DNA from: Phenylobacterium sp.
Lineage (GTDB): Bacteria; Pseudomonadota; Alphaproteobacteria; Caulobacterales; Caulobacteraceae
Assembly: GCF_030654915.1 (NCBI RefSeq)
Contig: NZ_JAURWM010000110.1
Coordinates: forward strand, 1-44,307
Length of the DNA: 44,307 bases
Reading direction: 5' to 3'
Each line of letters begins with the position of its first letter. Positions within the stretch are counted from its first letter, which is position 1. Position numbers and translations under genes: made by a program. A model generated the notes under the pieces. It was given only the letters and a program-made list of their open reading frames with translations. It made no database searches and had not been told where the DNA came from. Positions 34,342 through 43,031 of this stretch are shown here, in pieces.

Positions 34342-35970
34342 CTAGCCGTACCGTGCTTCCAGCAGGTCGATCTCGCGGATCATCCTGCGGGCGGCCTCCT
34401 CGTCGAGTTGGCGATGGCGGGCCAGGCGGAAGATCTCGTCGCGTTCGGCGCGCAGGCCGGCCAGCCGCAGCTGGCGTTCGATCAGGTCGATCTTCTGGTT
34501 CTGGGCGGCGGCTTCCGGGGTCTGCTGGCGGCTGTCGATCCGCTGACGGTAGAGCTCCATGATCCTGGCCGAGGCGTCGGTATAGAGGTCTGCGTCGGCG
34601 CGGCCCTGGGCCATCACGTGCCGCGCCGTGTCGATGGCGTTGATCGCCGACTGGGCGGCGGCGACGCGGGCCTGGTCGATGGCGGCCTGGTGCGAGGGTT
34701 CGGGCGGCAGCTCCAGGTTTTTCAGCAACCGGGGCAGGGCGACGCTGGCGAGCACTAGCGAGACGATGATCACCCCGGCCGCCAGGAAGATGGCGAGGTT
34801 TCGGGCCGGGAAGGGCGTCCCGTCCGGCAGGGCGAAGGGGATGGTGAGCACGCCCGCCAGGGTGATCGCGCCGCGCACCCCGGCGAAGGACATGGCCGCG
34901 ACCAGCCGCCAACTCATCGGCGGCGGGGTCACGCCGCGGCGGGCGGCGCGGAACATGTTCCAGCGCAGCGAGACCCACACCCACAGGAACCGCAGGGCCG
35001 CGAGCGCCGCGGTGATCGCCAGGACGTAGATGGCCAGCCACCAGGGTTCGTGGTGACCGGTGATGCGGACCGTCTCGGCGGCGCGGGCCATGATGCTGGG
35101 CATCTGTTCCCCCAGCAGCACGAAGATGATGCCGTTGAGGGTGAACTGGATGGTGTCCCAGACCGCGGTGCGCCGCACGCGGGTGATGCCGAGGGCCTGC
35201 CCGCTCTGCTCGGTGAAGCTCATGGTCACGCCGGCGGCGACCGCGGCCAGGATGCCTGAGCACTCGAAATGCTCAGCCAGCAGGTAGGCGCCGAATGGGA
35301 TCAGCAGGCTGATCAGGATCTGGGCGCTGGTATCCTCGCCCAGTTTGGCGCTGACCCAGTTCTTGGCCTTGGTCACGGACCAGGTCACCCCGACCCCGAT
35401 GACGAGCCCGCCGAGCGCAACCCAGAGGAAGGCGCCGAACGCCTCTTGAAGCGAGAAGACGCCGGTCATGGCGGCGGCGACGGCGAAACGCATGCAGACG
35501 AGGCCGGAGGCGTCGTTGAGCAGCGATTCGCCCTCGAGGATATGCATCATCCGTTTGGGGATCGGCGCCCGCGAGGCGATGGCTGACACCGCGATGGGGT
35601 CGGTGGGCGAAAGGATCGCGGCCAGGGCGAAGGCCACCGGCAGCGGCATGGCCGGGATCAGCCAATGGATCAGCAGCCCAACTCCGACCACGGTCAGGAC
35701 CACTAGCCCCAGCGCCAGTTCCAGGACGATCGCGCGGTCGCGGAACAGGTCTTCCTTCGGGATCCGCCAACCGTCGAGGAACAGCAGCGGCGGCAGGAAC
35801 AGCAGGAAGAAGATCGCCGGCTTCAGGTCCACGGTCGGCACGACCGAAATCGCGATCACGGCGCCCAGGCCGATCTGGACGAGCGGCAGCGGGAGGCGTG
35901 TCAGGCGGGCCAGCGTCCCGCTCATGACCACAGCCAACAGCAGGAACAGGATAGTGCTGATCGAAGCCAA
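34342..35970 (-). CDS. CPA1-family Na+/H+ antiporter (NhaP-type)
   Basis: A 542-aa cation/proton antiporter of the inner membrane. About 12 TM segments occupy 1-410. The CPA1 signature is present: LSPTDPIAVSAI (120-131) and EGESLLNDASGLV (146-158), with the two acidic residues of the ion site, and SFAGVRGAITLAGVLTIPFA late in the membrane part. A cytosolic helical tail of about 110 residues (from about 430) is charged and probably regulatory. Specificity for Na+ or K+ cannot be told. Confidence 0.9.
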   Translation of the reverse strand: MASISTILFLLLAVVMSGTLARLTRLPLPLVQIGLGAVIAISVVPTVDLKPAIFFLLFLPPLLFLDGWRIPKEDLFRDRAIVLELALGLVVLTVVGVGLLIHWLIPAMPLPVAFALAAILSPTDPIAVSAIASRAPIPKRMMHILEGESLLNDASGLVCMRFAVAAAMTGVFSLQEAFGAFLWVALGGLVIGVGVTWSVTKAKNWVSAKLGEDTSAQILISLLIPFGAYLLAEHFECSGILAAVAAGVTMSFTEQSGQALGITRVRRTAVWDTIQFTLNGIIFVLLGEQMPSIMARAAETVRITGHHEPWWLAIYVLAITAALAALRFLWVWVSLRWNMFRAARRGVTPPPMSWRLVAAMSFAGVRGAITLAGVLTIPFALPDGTPFPARNLAIFLAAGVIIVSLVLASVALPRLLKNLELPPEPSHQAAIDQARVAAAQSAINAIDTARHVMAQGRADADLYTDASARIMELYRQRIDSRQQTPEAAAQNQKIDLIERQLRLAGLRAERDEIFRLARHRQLDEEAARRMIREIDLLEARYG

Positions 35971-35997
35971 GTGGTCTCCCGTGCAGCCCTGGGGGCC

Positions 35998-36762
35998 TTA
36001 GCCCTTGAAGCTGTCCTTGGCGGCGCGGACCGCGGCGAAAGCCTCGTGGTCCTTGGCGCCGGCCAGGCCCATGCGTTCGGCGAGTTGCGGCGCGCGCAGG
36101 AAGGGGTTGGTCGCCTTTTCCAGCCCGATGGTGGTGGGCACGGTCCACTCGCCGCGCTCGCGGGCGGCGAAGATCGCCTCGGCGCGGGATTTCAGGGCCG
36201 GTGCGTCATCGACCGAGAGGGCGAAGCGGGCGTTGGAGGCGGTGTATTCGTGGGCGCAATAGACCTTGGTGTCGTCGGGCAGGGCGGCCAAGCGTTGCAG
36301 ACTGTCCCACATCTGCTCGGGCGTGCCCTCGAACAAGCGGCCGCAGCCGAGCGCGAATAGGGTGTCGCCGACAAAGGCGGCATGATCGGCGGCGTCGAAG
36401 AAGGCGATGTGGCCGAGTGTGTGGCCACCGCTCTCCAGCACCTCGAACCGGGTTTGGCCGAGGCTGACGCTGTCCCCGCCGGCGACCTCGCGGTCCGGCG
36501 CCTGGCCGATACGCTCGACTTCCTTGGGGCCGACGACGGTGGCGCCGGTTGCGGCCTTGATCTGGGCGTTGCCGCCAGCATGATCGGGATGCCAGTGGGT
36601 GTTGAGGATCAGATCGAGCTTCCAGCCGAGGCTGGCCAGCTCGCGCAGGATGGCGTCGGCGTCGGGGGTGTCGATACAGGCGGCCAGGCCGGTGGCGTCG
36701 TCGCGCACCAGGAAACCGTAGTTGTCCGAGAGACAGGGAAACTGATGGACGGTGATCGACAC
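35998..36762 (-). CDS. gloB: Hydroxyacylglutathione hydrolase (glyoxalase II)
   Basis: A 254-aa metallo-beta-lactamase-fold enzyme that cleaves S-lactoylglutathione to lactate and glutathione, the second step of methylglyoxal detoxification. The binuclear metal site is complete: THWHPDHAGG (55-64) with His56, His58, Asp60 and His61, His113, Asp132 and His170. The C-terminal substrate-binding helices include EKATNPFLRAPQL, diagnostic of glyoxalase II rather than other family members. Normal length. Divergent from a methyltransferase, an arrangement common in alphaproteobacteria. Confidence 0.96.
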   Translation of the reverse strand: MSITVHQFPCLSDNYGFLVRDDATGLAACIDTPDADAILRELASLGWKLDLILNTHWHPDHAGGNAQIKAATGATVVGPKEVERIGQAPDREVAGGDSVSLGQTRFEVLESGGHTLGHIAFFDAADHAAFVGDTLFALGCGRLFEGTPEQMWDSLQRLAALPDDTKVYCAHEYTASNARFALSVDDAPALKSRAEAIFAARERGEWTVPTTIGLEKATNPFLRAPQLAERMGLAGAKDHEAFAAVRAAKDSFKG

Positions 36763-36840
36763 GTATCTCGTCTCCCCTAGGGACTTCTGAAGCCGTTTCC
36801 GATTTAAGGTCGGTCTTCAATCAAGTCGAGCATAAGCCAG

Positions 36841-37596
36841 ATGCGTCGCGACGTCCTTGAGCTCCGTCAGTTTTATGCCTCTCCACTGGGGCGGGCGGCC
36901 CGTGAAATGGTCAGCCGCAAGGTGATCGAGACCTGGGGCGATGCACGCGACCTGGATGTGCTGGGCCTGGGCTACGCCACCCCGTTCCTGGGATCGATCC
37001 GCCCGTCGGCACGCCGCGTGGTCGCCGCCATGCCGGCTCAGCAGGGCGTCGAGCTTTGGCCCGCCGAGGCGCGCAACCTCGCCTGCCTGTCCGAAGAGGA
37101 CAGCCTGCCGTTCCAGAACGCCTTCTTTGATCGCATCCTGGCCGTCCACGCCCTGGAGGAGAGCCGCGATCCGCTGGCGTTGCTGCGCGAGGTCTGGCGC
37201 GTCTTGGCCCCGACCGGCCGGGTGGTGGTGGTGACGGCGGCGCGTAACGGCCTCTGGGCCAATGCCGAGAAGACGCCGTTCGGGCATGGCCGGCCCTACA
37301 CCCGCAGTCAGCTCGCTGAGCTCTTGCGCGAAGCCGAGTTGGAGCCGACCGGCTGGACGCGCGCGCTCTATGTGCCGCCGGTTCCTTGGATGGCGCGCGG
37401 AGCCGAAGGCTTCGAGCAGGCTGGTTCGCGGCTGTGGCCGGGCTTCGCCGGGCTGGTGCTGACGGAGGCGGTGAAGGAGACCTTCGCGGTCAAGGCCAAG
37501 GCCGTGCGGGTTCGGGCCTCGGTTGTGCGGCCGGGCCTGGCGCCGCTTCCGGCCAATCGGACGCCTGTTTCGCGGGCGCCGGAGCCTTCGCCTTAG
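36841..37596 (+). CDS. Class I SAM-dependent methyltransferase
   Basis: A 251-aa protein with a Methyltransferase-11 type core. Motif I is DVLGLGYATPFLG (39-51), slightly altered from the GxGxG form; the acidic and post-I part is RILAVHALEESRDPLALLRE; motif III is VWRVLAPTGRVVVVTAARNG. The C-terminal half (FGHGRPYTRSQLAELLREAE, PWMARGAEGFEQAGSRLWPG) is typical of the group found divergent to gloB. The substrate is unknown. Complete, with no signal peptide. Followed after 84 bp by the P-II gene. Confidence 0.87.
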   Translation: MRRDVLELRQFYASPLGRAAREMVSRKVIETWGDARDLDVLGLGYATPFLGSIRPSARRVVAAMPAQQGVELWPAEARNLACLSEEDSLPFQNAFFDRILAVHALEESRDPLALLREVWRVLAPTGRVVVVTAARNGLWANAEKTPFGHGRPYTRSQLAELLREAELEPTGWTRALYVPPVPWMARGAEGFEQAGSRLWPGFAGLVLTEAVKETFAVKAKAVRVRASVVRPGLAPLPANRTPVSRAPEPSP

Positions 37597-37680
37597 CGAA
37601 GTGCTTGGATGGGGCGGCGGTTGGCCCTAGCCTTGGCCGCCGGGACGGTTCAGAAATCGAACGGTGTTGGGAGTTGCGCC

Positions 37681-38025
37681 ATGAAGATGATCGTCGCGGT
37701 GATCAAGCCGAGCCGTTTGGACGCAGTGTTGGAGGCGGTCACCGAGGCTGGAGCCTCAGGTCTGACCGTCACCGAGGTGCGGGGCTACGGCCGGCAGCGC
37801 GGTAAGACCGAGGTCTATCGCGGCGCCGAGTACGAGGTGAAGCTGCTGCCGAAGGTGAAGCTCGAGATCGCCGTGCCCTCGGACATCGTCGAGACCGTCA
37901 TCGAGGCGGTGGCCCGCACGGCCAACACCGGCAAGATCGGTGACGGCAAGGTCTTCGTGATGGATCTGGAGCAGGCCTTGCGGATTCGCACCGGCGACCG
38001 GGACTCCGCCGCTATCGCCGGCTAG
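37681..38025 (+). CDS. P-II family nitrogen regulator
   Basis: A 114-aa P-II protein, the trimeric sensor of 2-oxoglutarate, ATP and ADP in the cytosol. The T-loop is GKTEVYRGAEYEVKLLP, with Tyr46 and Tyr51, the second being the uridylylation site. The C-terminal TANTGKIGDGKVFVMD block and RIRTGDRDSAAI are canonical. Neither glnA nor amtB is adjacent, so it cannot be named GlnB or GlnK with confidence. GGGAG lies 7 nt before the ATG. Its stop interlocks with that of the RTX gene on the other strand in one CTAG (38022-38025). Confidence 0.93.
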   Translation: MKMIVAVIKPSRLDAVLEAVTEAGASGLTVTEVRGYGRQRGKTEVYRGAEYEVKLLPKVKLEIAVPSDIVETVIEAVARTANTGKIGDGKVFVMDLEQALRIRTGDRDSAAIAG

Positions 38026-39353
38026 GTGAGCAGGAAATCGCCTGACGGGGCCGGACTTTCCAAGGGCGGGACCGGCCCGTGGACGAAGACCAGGGTGGTG
38101 GTCGTCAGTTGGGGCAAGCCCTTCACGACGCCTTCGGCGAACTCAGGCACCTTGAGGCCGGGACCAGCCAGGAAGGCATAGCCGTCCTCTTGGCCGTCAC
38201 CGTCGATATCCAAGAAGACCCGTTGACCCGGTTGCGGCGTGCGCGTGGCCAGGGATGCGAGGGTCTGCCCGCCCTGGGTGGGGTCGCCGTGTTCTGGCCG
38301 GGCAAGAACGTCCTTGCCTTGAGTGTTGACGAGCCGGTCGCCCTGTTCCGCGGAAAAGTCGAAGATCATGCCGAGCAGGCCGTCAGGCGCCGGCCGGTCG
38401 TGCAGCACGAAGGTGTCAGCGCCCGCGCCGCCAAGCGCCAAGGTGGTCGGGGCGAGCTCGATCTGGTCGTCGCCCTCGCCGCCGTCCAGCAGATCGAACT
38501 GGCCCACGGGCGCGCCGCCGCCGTCCAGGGTGTCGGCGCCCGCGCCGCCATAGAGGTGATCCGCGCCGGCTCCGCCTGACAGGCTGTCGTCGCCGTCGCC
38601 GCCCCGCAGGGTGTCGTCGCCGTCGCTACCTTTGATGACCTGTCCTGGCGTGCTCGCCGGGAGCGGCGCGGCCAGGGCCGCGACCACGGCTTCGTTCTCG
38701 CTGGGCGCCTCATCAGGCGCCGAGGTGTCCAGTGGCGCCGGCGCGGTCATCGGTTCGGCCGGCGGCGTACCTGCTTCGGGCGAAAGGCCCGCGGGCGCGG
38801 TGTCGCCGGCAGGGCCGTGTTGGAGGGCCAGCAGGTCCTGGCGCTGTTCCTCGGTCGAGGCCTGGGCGGCTTCCGTCGCCACCACCGAGACCAGATCGGG
38901 CGCAGGCGCCGCGGGCTCGTCCGAGGTGGTGTCGGGCGCGGCCTCGGCATGCTCGATGTCGTAGATAAAGGTCCCGGCGACCACCAGGGCGATGAAGGTC
39001 TGGACCTGACGGGCGCTCAGCGAGACGACCACGTCTTCGCGAATTTCGCGCCAGTCGCCGCCCAGCAGCCGGTCGCAGGCGCTCCACAGGGTGTCGCCCT
39101 CCTGCACGGCGTCGGCCGAGGCGTCGTGGATGACGAACTGGCCGTTGATCCGGGCGACGTGGATCAGAACTTCTTCGTTTTCATCCTTGATGACGCACCA
39201 GGGGTCGCCCTCGTCGGTCGTGCCGTAGACGACCTCGACCTTCGCGCCGTCCGCCGACAGGCGGTCAGCCAGATCGGACAGCCGCGCACGTTCGGCGGCG
39301 GTCCAACCCCCGCCGGCGCTGGGCCGGGGCTCGAACTGGAGGACGTTGGACAT
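38022..39353 (-). CDS. RTX-repeat protein with an internal membrane helix
   Basis: A 443-aa protein not assigned to a known effector family. Domain order: an N-terminal soluble domain (1-110) without signal peptide, with PWCVIKDENEEVLIHVARIN and FVIHDAS; a hydrophobic helix (118-133, QTFIALVVAGTFIYDI); a long Ala/Pro/Glu-rich linker (about 136-235); then six RTX nonapeptides: GSDGDDTLR, GGDGDDSLS, GGAGADHLY, GGAGADTLD, GGEGDDQIE and GGAGADTFV. A DIDGDGQEDGY calcium-loop-like motif lies near 382-392. The RTX part implies Ca2+ binding outside the cytosol, so it may be membrane-anchored with the repeats exposed, or secreted by type I; neither is shown. It follows the XRE gene by 15 bp. Confidence 0.78.
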   Translation of the reverse strand: MSNVLQFEPRPSAGGGWTAAERARLSDLADRLSADGAKVEVVYGTTDEGDPWCVIKDENEEVLIHVARINGQFVIHDASADAVQEGDTLWSACDRLLGGDWREIREDVVVSLSARQVQTFIALVVAGTFIYDIEHAEAAPDTTSDEPAAPAPDLVSVVATEAAQASTEEQRQDLLALQHGPAGDTAPAGLSPEAGTPPAEPMTAPAPLDTSAPDEAPSENEAVVAALAAPLPASTPGQVIKGSDGDDTLRGGDGDDSLSGGAGADHLYGGAGADTLDGGGAPVGQFDLLDGGEGDDQIELAPTTLALGGAGADTFVLHDRPAPDGLLGMIFDFSAEQGDRLVNTQGKDVLARPEHGDPTQGGQTLASLATRTPQPGQRVFLDIDGDGQEDGYAFLAGPGLKVPEFAEGVVKGLPQLTTTTLVFVHGPVPPLESPAPSGDFLLT

Positions 39354-39368
39354 TACGACGTGGGTTCC

Positions 39369-39710
39369 TCAGCCCCTGCCCGCCAGGCGCGCGACCAGCG
39401 CATCCTGAGCGGCTTCCCCGAACAACAGCCGGTAGAGTTCCGGCTCGTAGTAACGCAGCAAGGTGCGTGCGAATTCGGCGGGATTGAGGCCGACGGCCTC
39501 CGCCCAAGCGCCTTGCGTCTCGATCGGGACGCGGCCGAGGCCGCTCTCCACCTGCGAGACGAAGGTGTAGTAGCGCAAGCCCACGCGTTCGGCCAGTTCA
39601 GCCTGGGTCAGGCCCGCGGCCTCGCGGCTGGCCTTCAACCAACGGCCCGCCTCCTGGCGCAGACTCTTGGTGACCGCCGCCCGCGCCGGATCAACCGCGC
39701 TTCTTGGCAT
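39369..39710 (-). CDS. XRE-family HTH regulator
   Basis: A 113-aa protein with a Cro/C1-type helix-turn-helix at about 23-60: WLKASREAAGLTQAELAERV followed by GLRYYTFVSQVESGLGRVP. A helical C-terminal part (LNPAEFARTLLRYYEPELYR) probably dimerises. The start at 39710 (MPRSAVDPARAA) has GGAGT 6-7 nt upstream; longer frames run into the intergenic region. It precedes the RTX gene on the minus strand and is divergent from the autotransporter; two dyads lie between them. Confidence 0.87.
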   Translation of the reverse strand: MPRSAVDPARAAVTKSLRQEAGRWLKASREAAGLTQAELAERVGLRYYTFVSQVESGLGRVPIETQGAWAEAVGLNPAEFARTLLRYYEPELYRLLFGEAAQDALVARLAGRG

Positions 39711-39772
39711 CTCTGTACTCCTTACGCTCGCGGCGGATGTGCGCCGCCAAGCCATCTTGCGACATTCAGCGG

Positions 39773-39807
39773 CTGTATGTACAGTAATTACGAAACGTAT
39801 TTATACG
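39773..39807. promoter_or_regulatory. Two 12-bp dyads in the XRE/autotransporter intergenic region
   Basis: CTGTA-TG-TACAG (39773-39784) and CGTAT-TT-ATACG (39796-39807) are both perfect 5-2-5 dyads, with centres 23 bp apart, about two helical turns. The stretch is clearly richer in A/T than its surroundings. Both fit small HTH dimers such as the adjacent XRE protein. Confidence 0.5.
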
Positions 39808-39885
39808 CGACGTGTAACGCCTCGTCGTCATCATAACATGGACCTGTGGCCGCAAGCCACGTCGTGAGGTCCGACCGGAGTGATC

Positions 39886-42800
39886 ATGCGCCTTCGCTAC
39901 GTCCTGTTCGCCGCCGCCTCACCGCTTTGCCTGTTGGCGGGCGCGGCTCAGGCCGAGACCGTCATTTCGACGACGACGTCCACGCCCGTCGCCACGGCGA
40001 CGGCCGCCAATGGCGCCCGCGACGACATCAAGGTGTCGAGCGGCGGAGTGTTGCAGCCGAAGACGGCGGGCGCGGCGATCACATTGAACAGCAATAACAA
40101 GGTGACGCACGAAGGGGCGATCAAGATCCAGGACGTCAACGACGCCACCGGGATCCTGGTGCTGGGCGGCATGACCGGCGAGGTGAAGACCTCCGGCTCG
40201 ATCACGGTTGACGAAAGCGGCGAGGCCAAGGACACCGATTCCGACGGAGACCTGGACGGTCCCTTCGCCACCGGCGCGCGCCGGTTCGGCGTCCGCGTGA
40301 CCGGCCCCGGCGTCTTCCACGGCAGCGTCGTCCAGGCCGGCGGCACGATCACGGTCACGGGCAATGATTCGGCCGGCATCTCGGTGGAGACCGGGATCGA
40401 CGGTTCGGTTCGGACCGCCGGCGCCATCGCGGTGACCGGTGATCGCTCGTACGGCGTCCATACCGTCGGCACGGTCGGCGGCGACGTCGCCATCCTCTCC
40501 AGCGTCGCCGCCCAGGGGCAGGGCGCGGTCGCGGTCGCGACGGACGACAACATCGGCGGCAAGCTGGTGCTGGGCAATTCGGTGGTCGCCACCGGGTTCC
40601 GCTACACAACCCGCCCGGCCGACGCGGCGACCGCCAAGCTCGACGCCGACGACCTGCTGATCGGCGGCCCCGCCGTTCGGGTGCGCGGCGACGTGCAGGG
40701 CGGAATCATCATCGATGCTCCGCCCGCGGACCTAGATCCCAAGGACGCCGACGAAGACAAGGACGGCATTCCCGACGCCAGTGAGACGACCGGAACGATC
40801 ACTTCGTTCGGTTCGGCTCCTGGCATGTTGATCGGCTCCGAGAGCCGCGACGTCCAGGTGGGCGTCGGCGGCACGGGCTCAAACGCCTACGGCCTCAACA
40901 TCAAGGGCACGGTGCAGGGGCTGGGCGTCTATGACGGCGTGGCGGCCAAGGCGATTCAGATCGGCGGTCTGGGCGGCAAGGTGAACATCGACGGCGGCGT
41001 CCGGGTCTCTGGCGGCGTCGCGGCGACGGCGGTGAAGGCCGGCGCGATCGGCCTGCAACTGGGCGCCGGCGTGACCACGCCGAAGATCCTGGTCGAGGGC
41101 GGTTCGATCAAGGCGAACTCCACATCGGCGGACGCCGTCGATGTGCGTGCGCTCCAGATCGATAGCGGCGCTTCGGTGAACTACCTCGGTAACTCCGGAA
41201 CCATCGCCGCGGGCGTCAGCGGCGCCAAGGGTTCGGCGACGGCGGTCCTCGACGCGTCCGGTTCGTTGCGCCTGATCGAGAACGTCAACGCCATCACCGC
41301 GGTCGTCGCGCCGAGCGACTCCACAATCGTCACCGGCCGGGCCGTGGCCCTTGACCTGCGCGCCAACACCGCGGGCGTCACGGTCCGTCAGGGCCCCAAC
41401 GCCGTCAGCACCGTCACCCCCACGATCATCGGCGACGTGCTGTTCGGTTCGGGGGCTGCTCGCCTGGAACTGTTGTCGGGAGTGCTGAACGGCGCCGTGG
41501 CCTTCGGTTCGGGCGCCGACACCCTGGTGATCGACGGCGGGGCGGCCATGACCGGCGCGCTCACCGACGCCGGCGGCGGTCTGACCGTCAACATCGCCAA
41601 GGGCCGGCTGACCGCCACCAACACCGGCGCCATCAATCTGACGTCGCTTAGCCTTGGCGCGACCGGGGAACTGGTGCTCACCGCCGATGCGGCTGCGGGC
41701 AAGTCGACAACACTCAACGTGGCGGGCGCCGCGAACCTGGCCACCGGTTCCAAGGTCGGCCTGCGCTTCGCCTCCAAACTCGACGCACCCACCACCTTCA
41801 CACTGATCAAGGCCGGCACATTAACGGCCGGGGCGATCGACCAGAGCCTGCTGGGCTCGACGCCGTGGCTCTACAAAGCCGAGCTTCGGGTCGATGGCGC
41901 GCAGAACTCGCTGCTTGCCGACGTGCGCCGCCGCACGGCGAGCGAAGCTGGACTGAACAGCGCCGAGGCCGCCGCCTACGACGCGATCTACGCCAACTTC
42001 GATCGTGACGCGACGGTCAGCGGCGCCCTGCTGTCCAAGACCGACGGAACCAGCTTCGCCAAGCTGTACGACCAGTTCCTGCCGGACTTCTCGGGCGGCC
42101 TGTTCCACACCCTGGCCGCCGCGTCCGACGCCACCGGCCGGGCGGTCGACGAAGACAAGGGCGTCATGACCGACGAGGGCGTGCGCATCTGGACCCAGGA
42201 GATCGCCTTCCTGGTCAAGCGCGACATCGACCGGTCGGCTAGCTACGACGCCAACGGCTTTGGCCTGGCGGGCGGTGTCGAGGCCCCGAGCACTAATTTC
42301 GGCACGCTCGGCCTGATGACCAGCTTCGCGAACGTCAATGTCGACGACACCTTCGCCGCGGCGGCCGAAACGCTTGGCGGCCAGGTGTTCTCGGCCGGCG
42401 TCTACTGGCGCGACAGCGTCGGCGGGCTGACGGCCAATCTGGGCCTCACCGGCGGCTACGCCTCGCTGAAGAGCACCCGCGTCGTCTCCGACCCGGCCGC
42501 TGGCCTTAATCGCTCGGCGCGCTCCAACTGGAACGGCGGCACCTTCTCGGCCCACGGCGGCCTCAGCTACCTGCTGGGCGCCGGCCGGTTCTTCGCCAAG
42601 CCGCAGGTCTCGGCCGACTACTTCCTGCTGAAGGAAGACGGCCGGACCGAAAATGGCGGCGGCGACGCTGTAAACCTTCGTATCGACAAGCGTTCAAGCG
42701 ACCAGCTTAGCGCCTTCGCGGGTGTCACCTTCGGAGCCAGATTTGGTGAGGAGAGCGCCTTTGTCTGGATTCCCGAGCTGACCGCCGGATGGCGTCAGGC

Positions 42801-43017
42801 AGCCGGCGACGGGGCAGGCGTCACGACCGCCAGCTTCGTCGCCGGAGGCCCTGCTTTCAGCCTGGAAGCCCCCGATCTTTCGGGCGGCGGACCGGTGGTG
42901 CGCCTGGGCCTTCGCGGCCAGGGCAAATACTTCGATTTCGCGGTCGAAGGTGGTGGTGAGTTCCGCGACGACTACGAGGCCTATGACGGCCGCGTCATCG
43001 TCCGGTTCCTGTTCTGA
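39886..43017 (+). CDS. Autotransporter (type V secretion) outer membrane protein
   Basis: A 1043-aa protein. Signal peptide 1-23 (LLAGAAQA). The passenger (about 24-760) is a Gly/Ala/Thr/Val-rich repetitive beta-helix, with recurring SGxIxVTGxxSxGV-like turns (TVTGNDSAGISVETGIDGSV, AGAIAVTGDRSYGVHTVG). It carries two Asp-rich calcium-type loops, DTDSDGDLDGP and KDADEDKDGIPDASE. The translocation barrel covers about 766-1043 (RIWTQEIAFLVKRDIDRS to the end) and finishes in the aromatic C-terminal signature RVIVRFLF. The ATG at 39886 has GGAG 5 nt upstream. The passenger is unlike a recognised adhesin or protease; no catalytic triad is evident. The XRE gene is divergent. Confidence 0.87.
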   Translation: MRLRYVLFAAASPLCLLAGAAQAETVISTTTSTPVATATAANGARDDIKVSSGGVLQPKTAGAAITLNSNNKVTHEGAIKIQDVNDATGILVLGGMTGEVKTSGSITVDESGEAKDTDSDGDLDGPFATGARRFGVRVTGPGVFHGSVVQAGGTITVTGNDSAGISVETGIDGSVRTAGAIAVTGDRSYGVHTVGTVGGDVAILSSVAAQGQGAVAVATDDNIGGKLVLGNSVVATGFRYTTRPADAATAKLDADDLLIGGPAVRVRGDVQGGIIIDAPPADLDPKDADEDKDGIPDASETTGTITSFGSAPGMLIGSESRDVQVGVGGTGSNAYGLNIKGTVQGLGVYDGVAAKAIQIGGLGGKVNIDGGVRVSGGVAATAVKAGAIGLQLGAGVTTPKILVEGGSIKANSTSADAVDVRALQIDSGASVNYLGNSGTIAAGVSGAKGSATAVLDASGSLRLIENVNAITAVVAPSDSTIVTGRAVALDLRANTAGVTVRQGPNAVSTVTPTIIGDVLFGSGAARLELLSGVLNGAVAFGSGADTLVIDGGAAMTGALTDAGGGLTVNIAKGRLTATNTGAINLTSLSLGATGELVLTADAAAGKSTTLNVAGAANLATGSKVGLRFASKLDAPTTFTLIKAGTLTAGAIDQSLLGSTPWLYKAELRVDGAQNSLLADVRRRTASEAGLNSAEAAAYDAIYANFDRDATVSGALLSKTDGTSFAKLYDQFLPDFSGGLFHTLAAASDATGRAVDEDKGVMTDEGVRIWTQEIAFLVKRDIDRSASYDANGFGLAGGVEAPSTNFGTLGLMTSFANVNVDDTFAAAAETLGGQVFSAGVYWRDSVGGLTANLGLTGGYASLKSTRVVSDPAAGLNRSARSNWNGGTFSAHGGLSYLLGAGRFFAKPQVSADYFLLKEDGRTENGGGDAVNLRIDKRSSDQLSAFAGVTFGARFGEESAFVWIPELTAGWRQAAGDGAGVTTASFVAGGPAFSLEAPDLSGGGPVVRLGLRGQGKYFDFAVEGGGEFRDDYEAYDGRVIVRFLF

Positions 43018-43031
43018 CGGAGTAGCGTTTG

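Noticed and set aside
37622..37637. Possible sigma-54 promoter before the P-II gene (TGGCCC-N5-TTGGC)
   Set aside because: The -24 half fits, but the essential GC of the -12 element is not at the right place; only TTG matches. Not listed as a promoter.
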